This document shows positions 50,029 through 61,130 of a stretch of DNA of 64,000 nt, piece after piece. The stretch spans positions 41,059,869-41,123,868 of the forward strand of contig NC_046683.1 in the NCBI RefSeq assembly GCF_009870125.1. The letters are read 5' to 3'. Origin of the DNA: Drosophila pseudoobscura (taxonomy: Eukaryota; Arthropoda; Insecta; Diptera; Drosophilidae). Within the stretch, counting starts at the first letter, position 1, and every line of letters starts with the position of its first letter. The notes beneath the pieces were generated by a model. The model was not told where the DNA came from. It did no database searches and was given only the letters and a program-made list of their open reading frames with translations. Position numbers and translations under genes: made by a program.

Positions 50029-51308
50029 TTTCGTTTCACAAGGGAACAGTATGATGAGCTTCTGGCCTCGTGTCTCAGCCTGGGAACCGATCATGGATCT
50101 GCAGTCAGCCTATTGTACGTACTTACAGATGTATACATATGTGTTGGTGAAGCATTAATTTAAGAGTACCATTTGGAAGTACTTTTAGGCATGCGAAAAT
50201 AAAATTAGTTTACTAGCTTTTAAGCGCTAAGATAGGGAAGTGCCTTCCCAATGTGCGTAGTACTCCCGCAATATCTGGCCGTGAATTGATCACAGTACCT
50301 GCAAGGTAATGGACGTATGGTGCCTTACAGTATATGATTTCCGTATCGGACTTACCCACCAGGGCGTTTCGCTTTGCTTCCCCGTTACTAGTGCTCTGCA
50401 TCTAATCCTCCAGGTGCATGAGAACTTTTATGAACTTCACATCGACGACGAGCTTTGGCGTGTTTTAGTAGAGATATCTGTACTCCTGCAGAAGCAGGAA
50501 ACATCGGAACATATCCTATGTGACGGCCTTGCCTTGAGTAACTTAACTCAAGTAAAAGCCTAGATCATACACTATGCCCAATATGTATACGGTCAGAGTG
50601 CAATGGGGGTTTATAATAATAATAATAGTAATCTTATAAATATTTAGGCTCGTTAATTTTGCTATCAAGTACGTTCCACTCATCTGTTGCCTGTCGGGCA
50701 TACCCTCAGCAATGAAGGGTACCACAACGGGGGGAAGAACACGGGAAAAAAATAACTGGAGGGAAAACGCACCCGCTGCCCCCGCAGGAACGCACACTTA
50801 GGGAGACACTCATGCACACTCTCACACACTGGCAGAAGGAAAGAGATGGCGAGAGAAGCGGTGAAAGGGACGGCGATAGACAAAAGGCAAGTCAATTTCA
50901 TTTATTTTGTCACTTTTGTTGTTTTGTTGTTTGACAAGAAGCTGTTGTTGTTGTCGCTAGTGCCTGACATGTCTGTGCGTGTCGCTACTGGTTTTTCTTT
51001 CTCACTTTCGCTCTCTTTCTCTCTCTTTCTCTCTCTCCCTCCATTGACTTATTACTGGGAAATCTTCTGATTCTGCTGACTGTACCCCTTCTCGACTGCT
51101 TCACTACTCGACTGCTTGACTGCTTGAATCTTTTTCCGCCATTTGCTGACGCATTTAAATTCTGTTTTCACTGACATCGACACATCGACAGCCATTGACT
51201 GCCATTCAGGAGGGGTTTCGGTTTCGGTATCGGTGCCGGTGTCGGTGCCGGTGCCGGTGTCGGGGATGCAATGACCCAGTGACAGGACGCGCCAAACTGA
51301 CTCAATTA
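50029..51308. repeat. inverted duplication, arm B
   Basis: Reverse-complement copy of 32878-34068. Homology begins near 50029 and stops abruptly after ACTGACTCAATTA at 51308. It has about 110 extra bases near 50098-50208 that arm A lacks, and lacks the 24 bases present in arm A. Elsewhere it is nearly identical by eye. Confidence 0.92.
50300..50660 (+). mobile_element. LINE 3' fragment inside arm B
   Basis: Counterpart of the minus-strand LINE tail in arm A. The frame at 50309-50563 is open for 84 codons and carries the same QETSEHILCDGLA motif, with only a few substitutions. A (TAA)-type run follows at 50611-50629. Confidence 0.55.
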
Positions 51309-51600
51309 CTCCGATACTTGTATAACAGCTGGAAGAAGACCGAAGATGGCCCTGGAGCTGGAGACCGCCTCAGAAATTCAAAACATCTTGTGCGAGACAC
51401 TCGGTGTTGGACGCAATGCATCTAACGATTACGTAAGGAAGGCATTCCGCATGAAGTCAAGCCTTCATCATATGGACCTTAAGTTCTTGGAGGTAGTGCG
51501 GCATATGAGTTGCCATCCAATGGGGGCAAGCGCTCAAGAGACGAGAGGGGCCATGAGATGGAAACCAAACCTGATCTAGGGGAATGGAAGTAGTTATATT
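51309..51600 (+). pseudogene. Tpr2/DNAJC7-like gene fragment, deleted and frameshifted
   Basis: Immediately after the arm B flank the sequence resembles the 3' third of the Tpr2-like gene: MALELETASEIQ corresponds to VALTLESSEEIK, then LGVGRNAS with the start of the J domain. Everything from the 5' leader through the TPR blocks is missing (roughly 1.15 kb). A deletion of about 40 nt removes most of the J-domain catalytic loop so that the HPD triad is lost, and a further 1-nt loss after LEVV shifts the frame to a premature stop at 51579. Nucleotide similarity to the intact gene is visibly lower than that of the adjoining flank. Confidence 0.82.
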
Positions 51601-51609
51601 CTTCAGAAT

Positions 51610-52840
51610 ATAAAGTGAGTGATTAAATTGAGTAAAATGATTATGATTTATTAAACTGAATGCAATTAAGGCGTGATTCAATTGAATTCAATTTGCAAAT
51701 ATACGAAATAAATATAGACCTTAAGTATAAGCTTCATTTGAAGTGGCATCTTTGCTTAGATTTTGATAATTTAAAGACCTGAATAATGAATAGAGGGTAT
51801 GTTTTCCATCCGCACACTTTTGTTGTCTAGGTTTCGAGCCGATCGGCTATTCGCGTTGCGAAATTTTGAGGAAGATTTTCATATTTTCCACCACCGATGC
51901 ATCGGGGGAAAATGTTTCAGAGATACAGCAACAGCAACAAGAAAAGCAGTGGCATGCATAATGCATGATGACAGAAGAAGAGGCGAGTATTCTGTGGCAT
52001 GTGCGACTCCCCCAACCTGCAACGTGCAATCAAAACCAAACACTTTTAGACGCGAAAGCAGCGACGTTTATGCGTGTGTGCGTGCCCCGAAAGTGGTCGC
52101 CACGCCCATCGCCCACGGCTGGCCGCTCGACTCCCCCTTCCCACCGTTCCAACCCACACGTCAGGCCGATGGAAAACATTGCTATATCCTTCCAAAGGTG
52201 TTATCATGATTCAAAAGCAGAAATTATTTCCTACCCCGATCCTACACTATATCCATATCTATAGTATACTGTATATGTACTGTATTTGCAAACATCATAG
52301 ATTATATCATACATCCTTCATTGTAGAAAAGTGGTAACATTTAAGGATGAAATTGCTTTTCAGTTCCATTACGTATATTTCGTTTGAAAAACTAGTTAAG
52401 CCTTCAGTATAAATATAATATATATACCTTAATATACCTTATAATAAAATATATACAACAAAAAAACCCAATGGAACGGAATGGAAAAGAGACTTCGTCG
52501 CCACTACTGTACCTATTCGAAACTAAGAAGGTTATAAATAACATTAAGGTCGATCTACGTACAGACTGGGAACATATCGTACTATACGTGCATAATGTAT
52601 GTATAATGGCGGTAAACATTCCAACCATTGCCATCTTTGCGGGCCATAAAGGCTCCGTAGGCTGCGGGATGCCTTCGTTCTATTAAATGAATTCGATTTT
52701 CACCTAAAACTATGTTTCGACCAGAAATGACCACACCCACTTGATTTAGATGGCGTGAAGCTCCGATGGATGGCACTCGGATGGTATAGGCTAATTCACA
52801 GTTAAGGATGGAAAGGGGTTGTATTTGGCATACAAATTGG
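51610..52840. other. non-coding stretch between the gene fragment and the nuclease gene
   Basis: No gene recognised. A 136-codon plus frame at 51799-52209 and a minus frame at 52582-52845 look somewhat protein-like but match no domain I know. A minus-strand AATAAA at 52851-52856 could end the nuclease transcript. Confidence 0.4.
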
Positions 52841-52850
52841 AACATTTCCT

Positions 52851-52856
52851 TTTATT
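52851..52856 (-). terminator. candidate poly(A) signal AATAAA
   Basis: Minus-strand AATAAA about 200 nt past the stop of the nuclease gene. Confidence 0.4.
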
Positions 52857-53052
52857 TCTGAACAGCGAAAAATATGACGTATGCAGAATAAGTTTTTTTT
52901 TAAATACAAAGCGAATGCCTGAACTATATGTACATATATGATAGATCTCTGAATATGAAGTCGTGTTACAATAACTTTAAAATTCACGGTAAACCACTCA
53001 CTTATTATATACCCTCACTTATTATAAATAGATCCAGAGGCAATCCTATGGA

Positions 53053-54721
53053 CTATTTGAGCAGTTCGCTGACATCACCCAAGTGGTTGGGCAACTCTTT
53101 GACAGCACCAGCCAGGTCGGAGACAGAACAGACATAGAGATAGCCTCCCTGCATCAACTGCCTGCTTTTGTTGTTGGCCTTGGCCACCCAGCCAAGCCAG
53201 GGAACCTTCTCCTCTATGGGATCTATGGGATCACAGATGACATTGGGATCTTTGATTTCGCTGAGGATTGCGTTTGGACTGTTGACGCCCACCAGTGCGA
53301 TTCCGCGGCTTCGGTTGACTTTGTCAATGAGTACCCGATAGAAAAGACGGGGCACTTCCAACACTTGCCTCTTGTTGGTATCTGTAGCCAGGTGGACAAT
53401 GGCACTCGCATTAGGGAATGGCATCTGGCCATAGGTGCCCGTGTAGACTTCGACCTCGATGCCTGCATTGGCCACAAAGCGGCGTGTGGCCTCCTCCAGA
53501 TTTTGCCATGACCCAGCATTGAAGAGCTGCCACTGAGGCGCCGTGTTCATGTAGTTGAAGCTGCTGCGTTGCTGACTGGCATAGATGAGATCCGCCTTGG
53601 CCACCAGATGACCGCGGGAAAGGAACTGGTTTTCCTTCTTGTTCACAAGACCTCCCAGGAGGCTTTGCTGATTTTTGAACGAGTAAATATTATTCATGTC
53701 ATAGCCCTCGAAGTGTCCGGCAGTTGTGAACTTGGGCCTCTTCACCTTCTGCTGGAAGTGCTGGCTGGCGGGGGTCAGCTGATGGACGGCGTAGTGTGTG
53801 CGCACTGTTTGTGGGTCGTGGCACAGATTCATGGTCTCCACGAATCGGCCACGCCCGATGTCGTAGCCCACGCGAAACAAATGCGACTGATCGGCTGGGC
53901 TGGGCGAGGATCCGCAACTGCTTTCTAACTTCTCCACCGTGTATGTCATCGACTGGGAGCAGGTGAACTTGCGAAACTCCAGTTTCGATCCATTCAACTC
54001 GAACGTCGTGCCCTGCAGACACTTTGGCTGTATGGATTCCCTGTATTCAGTGATTTCCGAAAAGCTTCCTCTGCAGTAGAGCTCGATGGGATGCCCACTA
54101 GGTATCTCCAATTGGCCATTCGCATTGGGCAGCCAGTACAAACTCGTATTTGGTCGAAGGTAAAGCGGCTGAAATGATCTCGGCGGGGGCAGATCCCTTT
54201 GCACATCCACTTTGCAGGACGCCCCTGAAATTTCAGTAATTCAGTAATCGTTTAGCACTCGAAATGCAGGTGAGGAATTTATTATTAAAATGAAATGTTA
54301 TTACCCGATACTCAAAATGATTTATGCGGAAGGTGGATGTGTGTAACCCCCAGAAGGAAGGTTTTTCCGATCCCATAGAGTATATATATTCTTGATCAGC
54401 AGCAAAAGCCGAGTCGATAGAGCCATGTCTGTCTATCCGTCCGTCTGTCAGACTAAGTATCGGGTATAAATATAGAGTAGCTGCCTGACAAAGTTAACGC
54501 GAGAGCGACAGCTTTTTCCCAGCTCTCCATTCAAGTTGCCCGCATATCTACTCACCTTGCCTCCACGCCGTCCCAGTGCCGTCTATATGTAGTCCATCGA
54601 GATCTTTAATGATCTGGCCTACTTCTGGACTGGGAGTAATCGCCTCACGTGCCCGAATCTCTCTCAGACTCACGCTTGCCGCGATCACTGCGATGAACAG
54701 AAGTCGTGCCGAAAGATTCAT
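53053..54721 (-). CDS. secreted DNA/RNA non-specific endonuclease (NUC/EndoG-type), two exons
   Basis: Exon 1 is 54721-54556 and exon 2 is 54224-53053, joined in phase (CAA G|GG GCG) across a 331-nt intron with GTGAGT donor and TTTCAG acceptor; product 445 aa. The start is the first ATG of an N-terminal hydrophobic signal peptide (~1-24), so the enzyme is probably secreted. The C-terminal half is the DNA/RNA non-specific endonuclease fold: SRGHL at 258-262 (catalytic His 261) and MNTAPQ...LFN...WQNLEE at 281-300, with metal-binding Asn 291 and Glu 299 by comparison with the Serratia nuclease. The usual Asp of DRGH is Ser here, as I recall for insect relatives. Drosophila has several such genes expressed in gut, and shrimp DNase is related. 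Cys pairs suit an extracellular protein. The frame is intact, so it should be active on nucleic acids. A TATA box and initiator lie just upstream. Confidence 0.9.
54225..54555 (-). other. intron of the nuclease gene
   Basis: 331 nt on the minus strand, donor G|GTGAGT and acceptor TTTCAG|GGGC. More than half of it is a DINE-1-like fragment. Confidence 0.8.
54336..54523. mobile_element. DINE-1/INE-1-like (Helitron-like) fragment
   Basis: Contains CCCCCAGAAGGAAGG, CCCATAGAGTATATATATTC, TTGATCAGCAGCAAAAGCC, GAGTCGATAGAGCCATGTCT and GTCCGTCTG in order. These are the recognisable core of the dispersed DINE-1/INE-1 family of Drosophila. Family assignment is from memory. Confidence 0.65.
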
Positions 54722-54768
54722 TCTTTTCTCGAGCTCTACGAGGCCGCTCCGGTCGCTAACCGGCCGCT

Positions 54769-54805
54769 GACTGAAGCATTTCTTGAACCAACAGGTGCTT
54801 TTATA
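54769..54805 (-). promoter_or_regulatory. TATA box plus initiator of the nuclease gene
   Basis: On the minus strand a TATAAAA box (54805-54799) is followed by a perfect Drosophila initiator TCAGTC (54774-54769), with the predicted start A at 54772, 33 bp after the TATA. This leaves a 5' leader of about 50 nt. A GATA site (AGCGATAAAG, near 54909) lies upstream; GATA sites are common in gut-expressed fly genes. Confidence 0.72.
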
Positions 54806-54859
54806 TTCTCTCCCTCCCTTTTTGGAACGCGTGAGCGTCCCCCCGCATAAGAAATCTCT

Positions 54860-56045
54860 TTTCTTCACACAACTAACCAAGTGGCTTCTCATTTTCCATT
54901 GGGCATTCAGCGATAAAGCGAGAGAGAGCAAGCTCAAAAGCTCAATTGGCTTGTTAATAATATTGACATTTTATTCTGTTAAATAATTATTGTTAATTTA
55001 TTTTTGCTGAGGAAGAAAAGAAAAAAGAAAATTCTTCCGTGCGAATCCAGTGCAGGTTGGTCTAGATTGGGTTGGTTTAATTGTGTATTGTGCCAATATC
55101 ATTGCGGATAATATGTCAGGGCCAAAAGTATATTCATAAATTATTTCTGGCTTTTACGTGTCCAGTTGACGTGACCTTATGAATTGACGTTTTAAGAACG
55201 GATTTTTATTTGGACGAAATTGGGGCTTGTTTGTTAAATTGTTAACGAAATTGTTATATCCAAAAATAAACCGTTGCAAAAAGGAGGCAATATTTCAATG
55301 CTATTCATTTTAGGATGTTGTGCATTGACGTCTGTTAAAAATGGTTTTAGTTGTGGACAACAAATTATTTCCCCTTTTTTTAATTTAATGCTTAGCCCTT
55401 TTAAACGGGTAAAATATTTATTGTTCTCCGGTATTTGTTGGTTTTCCCAACCTTTGAATGCTTTTATCAATTTCGAAGGCAGGCCAGTCCCGTCCCCACT
55501 CTTCCATCCTTCCGCTTGATGAAATCATCAACTTTGGGCAAGGGTTAGCACCAAACCGCGACCCACCGCACCACCGCACCACCGCACCACACCTTGCCAA
55601 ACGCTTGTGCCACTCGGTCGGACGGTCGACTGCCTTTCTTGTGGCGGACAAAACGCTTATCTATAAACTAGTCCACGAAAAATCAAAGTTTAACAGAATC
55701 ATACACAAAAGGAGCAGGAGTAGCAAGACGATAGGGGGGTGGAGCGGACACACGGGGTAGTAGCAGGAAAAGAGAAATAAGGATGACTGCAGGGTAGTGC
55801 TGTAAAGAGCGAGAAAGGAACATTCCACCTACACGTATTATTTTTAAGACAGTAAATTCGGTGCTTGCTTACATCTAATATGACTAATTTATCATGTATT
55901 TAAGAAGGAGGGGCAAGCTGGCCTATTGAAGGAGCAGTGGTTAGCATCGGGGAACAGCAGTAAGTTGGGCCGAGCAGTATTGAGTAGAAAGAACACTTTA
56001 AAGCGTTAATTTGTTGACCCTCTCGTTTTGGTCAACAGCTTTGAT
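54860..56045. other. non-coding upstream region
   Basis: GA-rich near 54915 and AT-rich at 54950-55400. A CCGCACCA octamer repeat lies at 55566-55590. No gene seen. Confidence 0.5.
55566..55590. repeat. CCGCACCA octamer repeat
   Basis: Three tandem 8-bp units. Confidence 0.93.
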
Positions 56046-56049
56046 GTGT

Positions 56050-56900
56050 GCTTTTGGGTGCTTATCTTGCTGAAGTAGGACTCCGAACGCGACGGTAAAA
56101 TGTCATAAGTTTGCATTTAGAAAGGTTCAGAAAAAGAAGATTAGTTCAACCCCACAATAACAGTTCACTTGGACCCAGTTAAAGGCGTGTGTGCAAGTAC
56201 CAATCAGAGTAAGGCAGACAGTGTGTGTAGTAGAGTATATTATAACTTGGGGAAGGTCATTCACAAATAAAATAAACAGAAGCGGGCCCAGATGACTTCC
56301 CTGTGGCACTCCTGAAGTAGCATTAACAATATTTGACAACACATTCGAAAACAAAACAGTACGTTGAGTACGGTTAGAGAGATAGGACAAAATCGAATTT
56401 AGAAGATTCTTTGAGAACCCTAATAAAGAGAGCTTGTGAATACGCAGAGCATGGTTCACAGAAACGAGTGCCATGCTAATTTCCGTAAAAACTACATACA
56501 TCCGTCTGCAAACCACTTTGAAAATCACGGGGGATGTACCCGCAGAAAACGATATGTCCATAGATGACAAAAATGCTAGAAAAATGCTGTTAGCTTGCGA
56601 TAGTACGGTAGAGTACGTTGCTTGGAAAAAGGTAGCGAATTAATTTGCAATACCAACAGCAGAAGCTTCTGTTTTGTTCTGGTAATGAAGGGAAGGAGGA
56701 AAAGCATTTTAATTAGCTTAGAGTTAACGAACGAAAAGAATTTTTTAGGATCACTACGAAATTTTCCACTACATTGTGAAAGGTGTTGATTATAGCAATA
56801 TTAACGGCAAGGAACTGAGAACGAGCGGAGGAGTATAGGAGGATAATAATGCCAAACAAAAATTAATTTTTCTAGCTGATAACTACACCCAAGGTATACA
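56050..56900 (-). pseudogene. LINE (non-LTR) reverse-transcriptase relic
   Basis: The minus strand carries broken pieces of a LINE ORF2 in order. Upstream pieces are LEKLIFVWHYY and FRSDPKKFF-F-NSK. The RT core includes VNHALRIHKLSLLGFSKNLL, SYLSNRTQR, SGVPQGSHLGPLLFILFVND and, past the catalytic region, LNLSKCKLMTFYRR. These are hallmark motifs of Jockey/CR1-like LINEs. The catalytic Y/FADD box between LPQVI and CLTL is not visible and appears deleted; there are several frameshifts. The endonuclease half and the 3' end are absent. A dead 5'- and 3'-truncated copy. Confidence 0.85.
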
Positions 56901-57692
56901 CCACAGTTTATGGCATCTTTTCGAGCAAAGCTTTGACAGATGGAACATGCATAATGTACAACAGAATAAAGTAAATGTAAGAAGTAAGTAAAGTAAGCGT
57001 TCAGCAATGGATGGCGCCAGTGATGCATGTAGTGGAACACCTATTATACATGTAGCTTACACATGTGAGTAATCATGAAGATTTCGAAAATATTAATATA
57101 TACGGTGGATTTCAATGTTCATAGAAAGCTAAATATATACATATGCACATGTATGTGCGCACATATACAAAGTGTGAAATTGGCGTGCAATCAAATACGG
57201 CTTCAAAAACTAAAATCTATGCTGTCTTGCAGTAAATACGAGTTTAAAAACTACTCACTTTTCCCATACCACCTTATAATACGCCCAAAAATGTTTGAAT
57301 TTCAATTGTAAAAGCCTTTAAAATGATTGAATTCTGAAGAACATAAATGAAAACTAGTTATTTTCTTAAACTTTTAATCAATGACAATGCCCCCTCATAG
57401 AACACAATGACTTTCGATAATCCCCCTAATCGGGGGCTGATGCCAGATCCGCGACCACGTCCACCTCTTTTTATTTGTTGTTCTTCTCCCGAAAATGGCG
57501 TTAACATGTTGCTGCGGGCGTGGCACCGTAGACCCGGGTCCACGTCCCGAACCGACCCCGGGGGCAGTGTGTCAGTGCCGGCGTCGGGGGACGACATCGG
57601 TAGCTGAAACAACAAACAATGATTATTGTTTATTAGAATAACAATATGACCAGCAAATGCCCAAAGCTGACACGTTTATTAATTACCACAAA

Positions 57693-57735
57693 GCACCGGC
57701 ACCGGCACCGCCACCGCCACCTCCACCTCCACCGC
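57693..57735. repeat. CACCGG / CACCGC / CACCTC hexamer repeat
   Basis: About seven tandem hexamers of related sequence. Confidence 0.92.
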
Positions 57736-58906
57736 AACGCCACCTGAAAGCCTCTCAGCACTTTGGGGTTCACGGGTGGGTTGTCGGGTTGTCTCCGGCT
57801 CTCCAGCGCTCGAGCTCTCAGTTTCTCAGGGTTCATTCACTCACATTAATTGCTACCCGCATTATCCGAATCCTTGATGGCTAGCTTGCTTTTGGATCTT
57901 CTGCTTATTTTTAATGAATGCATTCATTGATTTTTAATGATTTTATTAGCAATTAATTGCGATTGCTGGTGGCACAGCTGCTTAAGCCAGAGGCGGTGCT
58001 TAGGGGATCACAAGTGGAATAAATCATCGATGAACAAGCGATGGAGGAAGAAGAACAGCAGCAGATGGGCGATAGACACCGATAAACAGCGATTGACCAG
58101 CGATGAATAACTGAGTTTTCTATAGATTTCTAAAATATATAGAACCTTTGGCCCTTAGGCCCTTGGCACACCCCCGAAGTAACCTTTCCCGATCGATCGT
58201 TCTTCTGGTGGCCATACCATAGACTGATCGTATCTCTGGGACACCAGTTCGATGTGTTCAAAATTGATGGCAATAAGCAAAGGGTATCTTAATTAGAGAG
58301 CAAAAAACCACACAACGTTTAGCTTTCGGTAAACAACAGATATATCACCTGCAATAACAAAAAGTTTAATCGAAAAAAAATAACGCATACCAATGGATTC
58401 TATATAAGCTCTAAATTTGTGCATGACAATGGACTTTCGACAATTCGTCGTGAGGGCGGCTGCCAAAGGTAGCTTCAGTGACTGAATGACAGACGGACTA
58501 GCAGACAGACAAACAAACAACAAAACACGAGTTGAGCCAGCGGGTCAGAAGCGAGGCATACAATTGACGATTAATCGATTAGCTGATATTTGACACCCGG
58601 ACAATTATCGGCCACGAATGCCACTCAACAACACACAGGTCAACGGGGAAGAGGGGAGTAGTGTATGGGAGAGTTGAATGCATGTCGAATTCCGGGCCTG
58701 AACAGCAGCCTGAACAGCAGCCTGAACACTGGAGAACACGCACAACTCAAACCTACACAGATAATTAACTGCGTCGAAACTCCCCAATCAACAAACAATC
58801 AAGCCAACCAGGTAATTGCTATATCCACTGCCAGCCATATCAATATCCGTTTCCATCTTCGATATGCATAAATGTATGTAATCATCACTAAGTAATAATC
58901 GTCCTC

Positions 58907-58928
58907 ATACTCGTACTCGTACTCGTAC
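58907..58928. repeat. ACTCGT hexamer repeat
   Basis: About three and a half tandem units. Confidence 0.93.
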
Positions 58929-61044
58929 AAGGATTTAGACGAGTAGGGGATGTTGTTGCAGACTGGTTTGGAAGCTCCTCAATGTTATCTCCTACTCGAT
59001 TTGATTGAGGCAAATATATTGTTTATGGGCAATGGTATCTCCAAAACTTCAAAAAAATGTCCAAACATAAATCTATTATCTATCTATTTATTATCTTTAG
59101 GAAACATTTTATTTAAAGCTTTTATCTTTTCCGAAGCCCCAAATCAAAGAGCATTCACAAATCGCATACAGCTTTAACTATTTATCAACGCTTTTATGAT
59201 TCATTTTTTTTTTCTAAGACCAATCTTGTTTCGTGTGGCTTTTGTTTCTTATAACGAGATTATGACAGTTTTGTGGATCGTTCACCGTTTTGTTTTATGA
59301 TATCTCTAGCCGAAAATTGGCCTTAACGATCGACCGATCGGCGATCAGGCAGCAATCAACGCCAAGACGGGTCCAACTTTCGATAGATCAGAATTTGCGG
59401 GGGGGCTGGCTGGCTCTGGATCCCTGGATCTAGATCTCAAATCTACTTTTTTTATGTATTGTCATAAATAAATTTGCACATTAAGTGTAAACATTTCATT
59501 TGCATTTAAGTTGTTCTGGTTTACAAGAACATACTACGAATATTTTTAGTCAAATTTCTGTGTTTAATTTTCTTTTTAGTGATGGCACCCTGCAACGATT
59601 TTTATGGGCCTAGAAGGCGGAGCGACGTTGAAGTGCATTGAACCTTTCATTGGAACGGATCCGAGCTGTTGAAAGGAGAACACTGATTCGCTGCCGACCA
59701 AGAAATCGCCAATTCATTTTTGATTTCCATAAAAATATGAATATCTGATAAGCACAGACTTTCTGGATTTTAATTTGCTTAAAACTAAGTGATAAATGAG
59801 ACGAAGTACAGAGATACGTTTACGTTGTGTAGTTATTTTAAAGCCATACAGCTATGCAACAATCTGTAAGATAGCCAAGCGAGTGGTCTAACAAATAGAG
59901 TTTGTATTAGATCATATATGATCATTTCATAATATATATACATAACTATTAGCTTTATATGAATGTAAATCAAGTAAGAAAAGGAAAACTGAGCCCTTCA
60001 AGCGGTTCATAGCACATATGATCGAATCTAACATTCCCCCATTTGTTAAGCAGTAATAAGCAATACAAATAATATATGTGCTTTTCAAAATGAAGATTTT
60101 GCTCGAAATGTATGGCTTAGATTGATGATAAATACATAATGTTCGATACCATGAATTCTGATATTTAATAGTATGATTATCTATAAATAAACACACCATT
60201 TTTGTCTTTAAAGGTGTCTTTGAACTATCAAATATTACATACACTGCCACTGACTCCTGTTTGAGGCACTTGAACACCAGTTTCCATATGCAACTCCATA
60301 TATGTATCTATGTATCTCTCAATCGCGTGTCGTTTATATCTTACTAAAATATCTAAAATCAATCTAAATTATTTGCGAGAGCAAAAAACATTAAGTTTAT
60401 TTTTCATATTTGTTTAATCTGTTGATTTCTTACACTTGATTTTTTTGTGAATAATAATTTTGGCATTAAAATAAAGATGGTTTATCTCACAGTCAATGAA
60501 TGTCAGCACTTTTCCTATCTGCATTTCTGTTTATGCGTGTGTCTATGTGTGTGTGTGTGTGTTTGTGTGTATTCTCCCTCGTGTTTTTGGATCTGTGTGT
60601 GTTTTTGTGCCACAGCATATGTATTTGTTTGGCCTATTTAGGTAACATTTTGCTTGTAATTTCCACAGAATGGCGGCTAGGATGAGCGCTTTTGCATAGC
60701 TAAATGCCTCACACAGACATCCTCCACAGACCCTCCACCGCTCACTCCATCCCCCTTCCATCCTCAGCACACAACATCCCAGCATCCCCACCGTCCCTCA
60801 TGTCCCCTACACCTAGTATTCCCATATCTTTTGCCTTATTTTATGTGACAGTTTTATTTATTTAGTTTCTTTTTTGTTGCTGCTGCTGTTTTTGCTGTTT
60901 TTTCTGTTGCTTTGCCTCTTTTTTTCTCTTTATATTTTGTTGTTAGTTTTAGCCCATCAAAAACAGAGAAAAAGAGAATCACAGAGGGAGAAAGACTTGA
61001 TTGGGGGGAGACGCAGCAGAAAGAGCCTTTTGCATGTCTGTTTC

Positions 61045-61130
61045 TGATACCCTACGCGTATAGAGGGTATGCGTATTGGGATATTCACGAAAGGCTTTCG
61101 CTTCCAGACGGAAGCATCTCAAACGCATAC
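61045..61130. mobile_element. possible DINE-1-like relic with terminal hairpin
   Basis: ATACCCT...AGGGTAT forms a hairpin at 61048-61071. It is followed by TTCCAGACGGAAGCATCTCA, similar to the CCCAGAAGGAAGCxTC string of DINE-1-type repeats. Confidence 0.4.

Noticed and set aside
51799..52209. 136-codon plus-strand frame
   Set aside because: Protein-like composition but no domain, no convincing promoter and no homolog recognised.
53083..53511. 142-codon plus-strand open frame
   Set aside because: Antisense shadow of the nuclease second exon.
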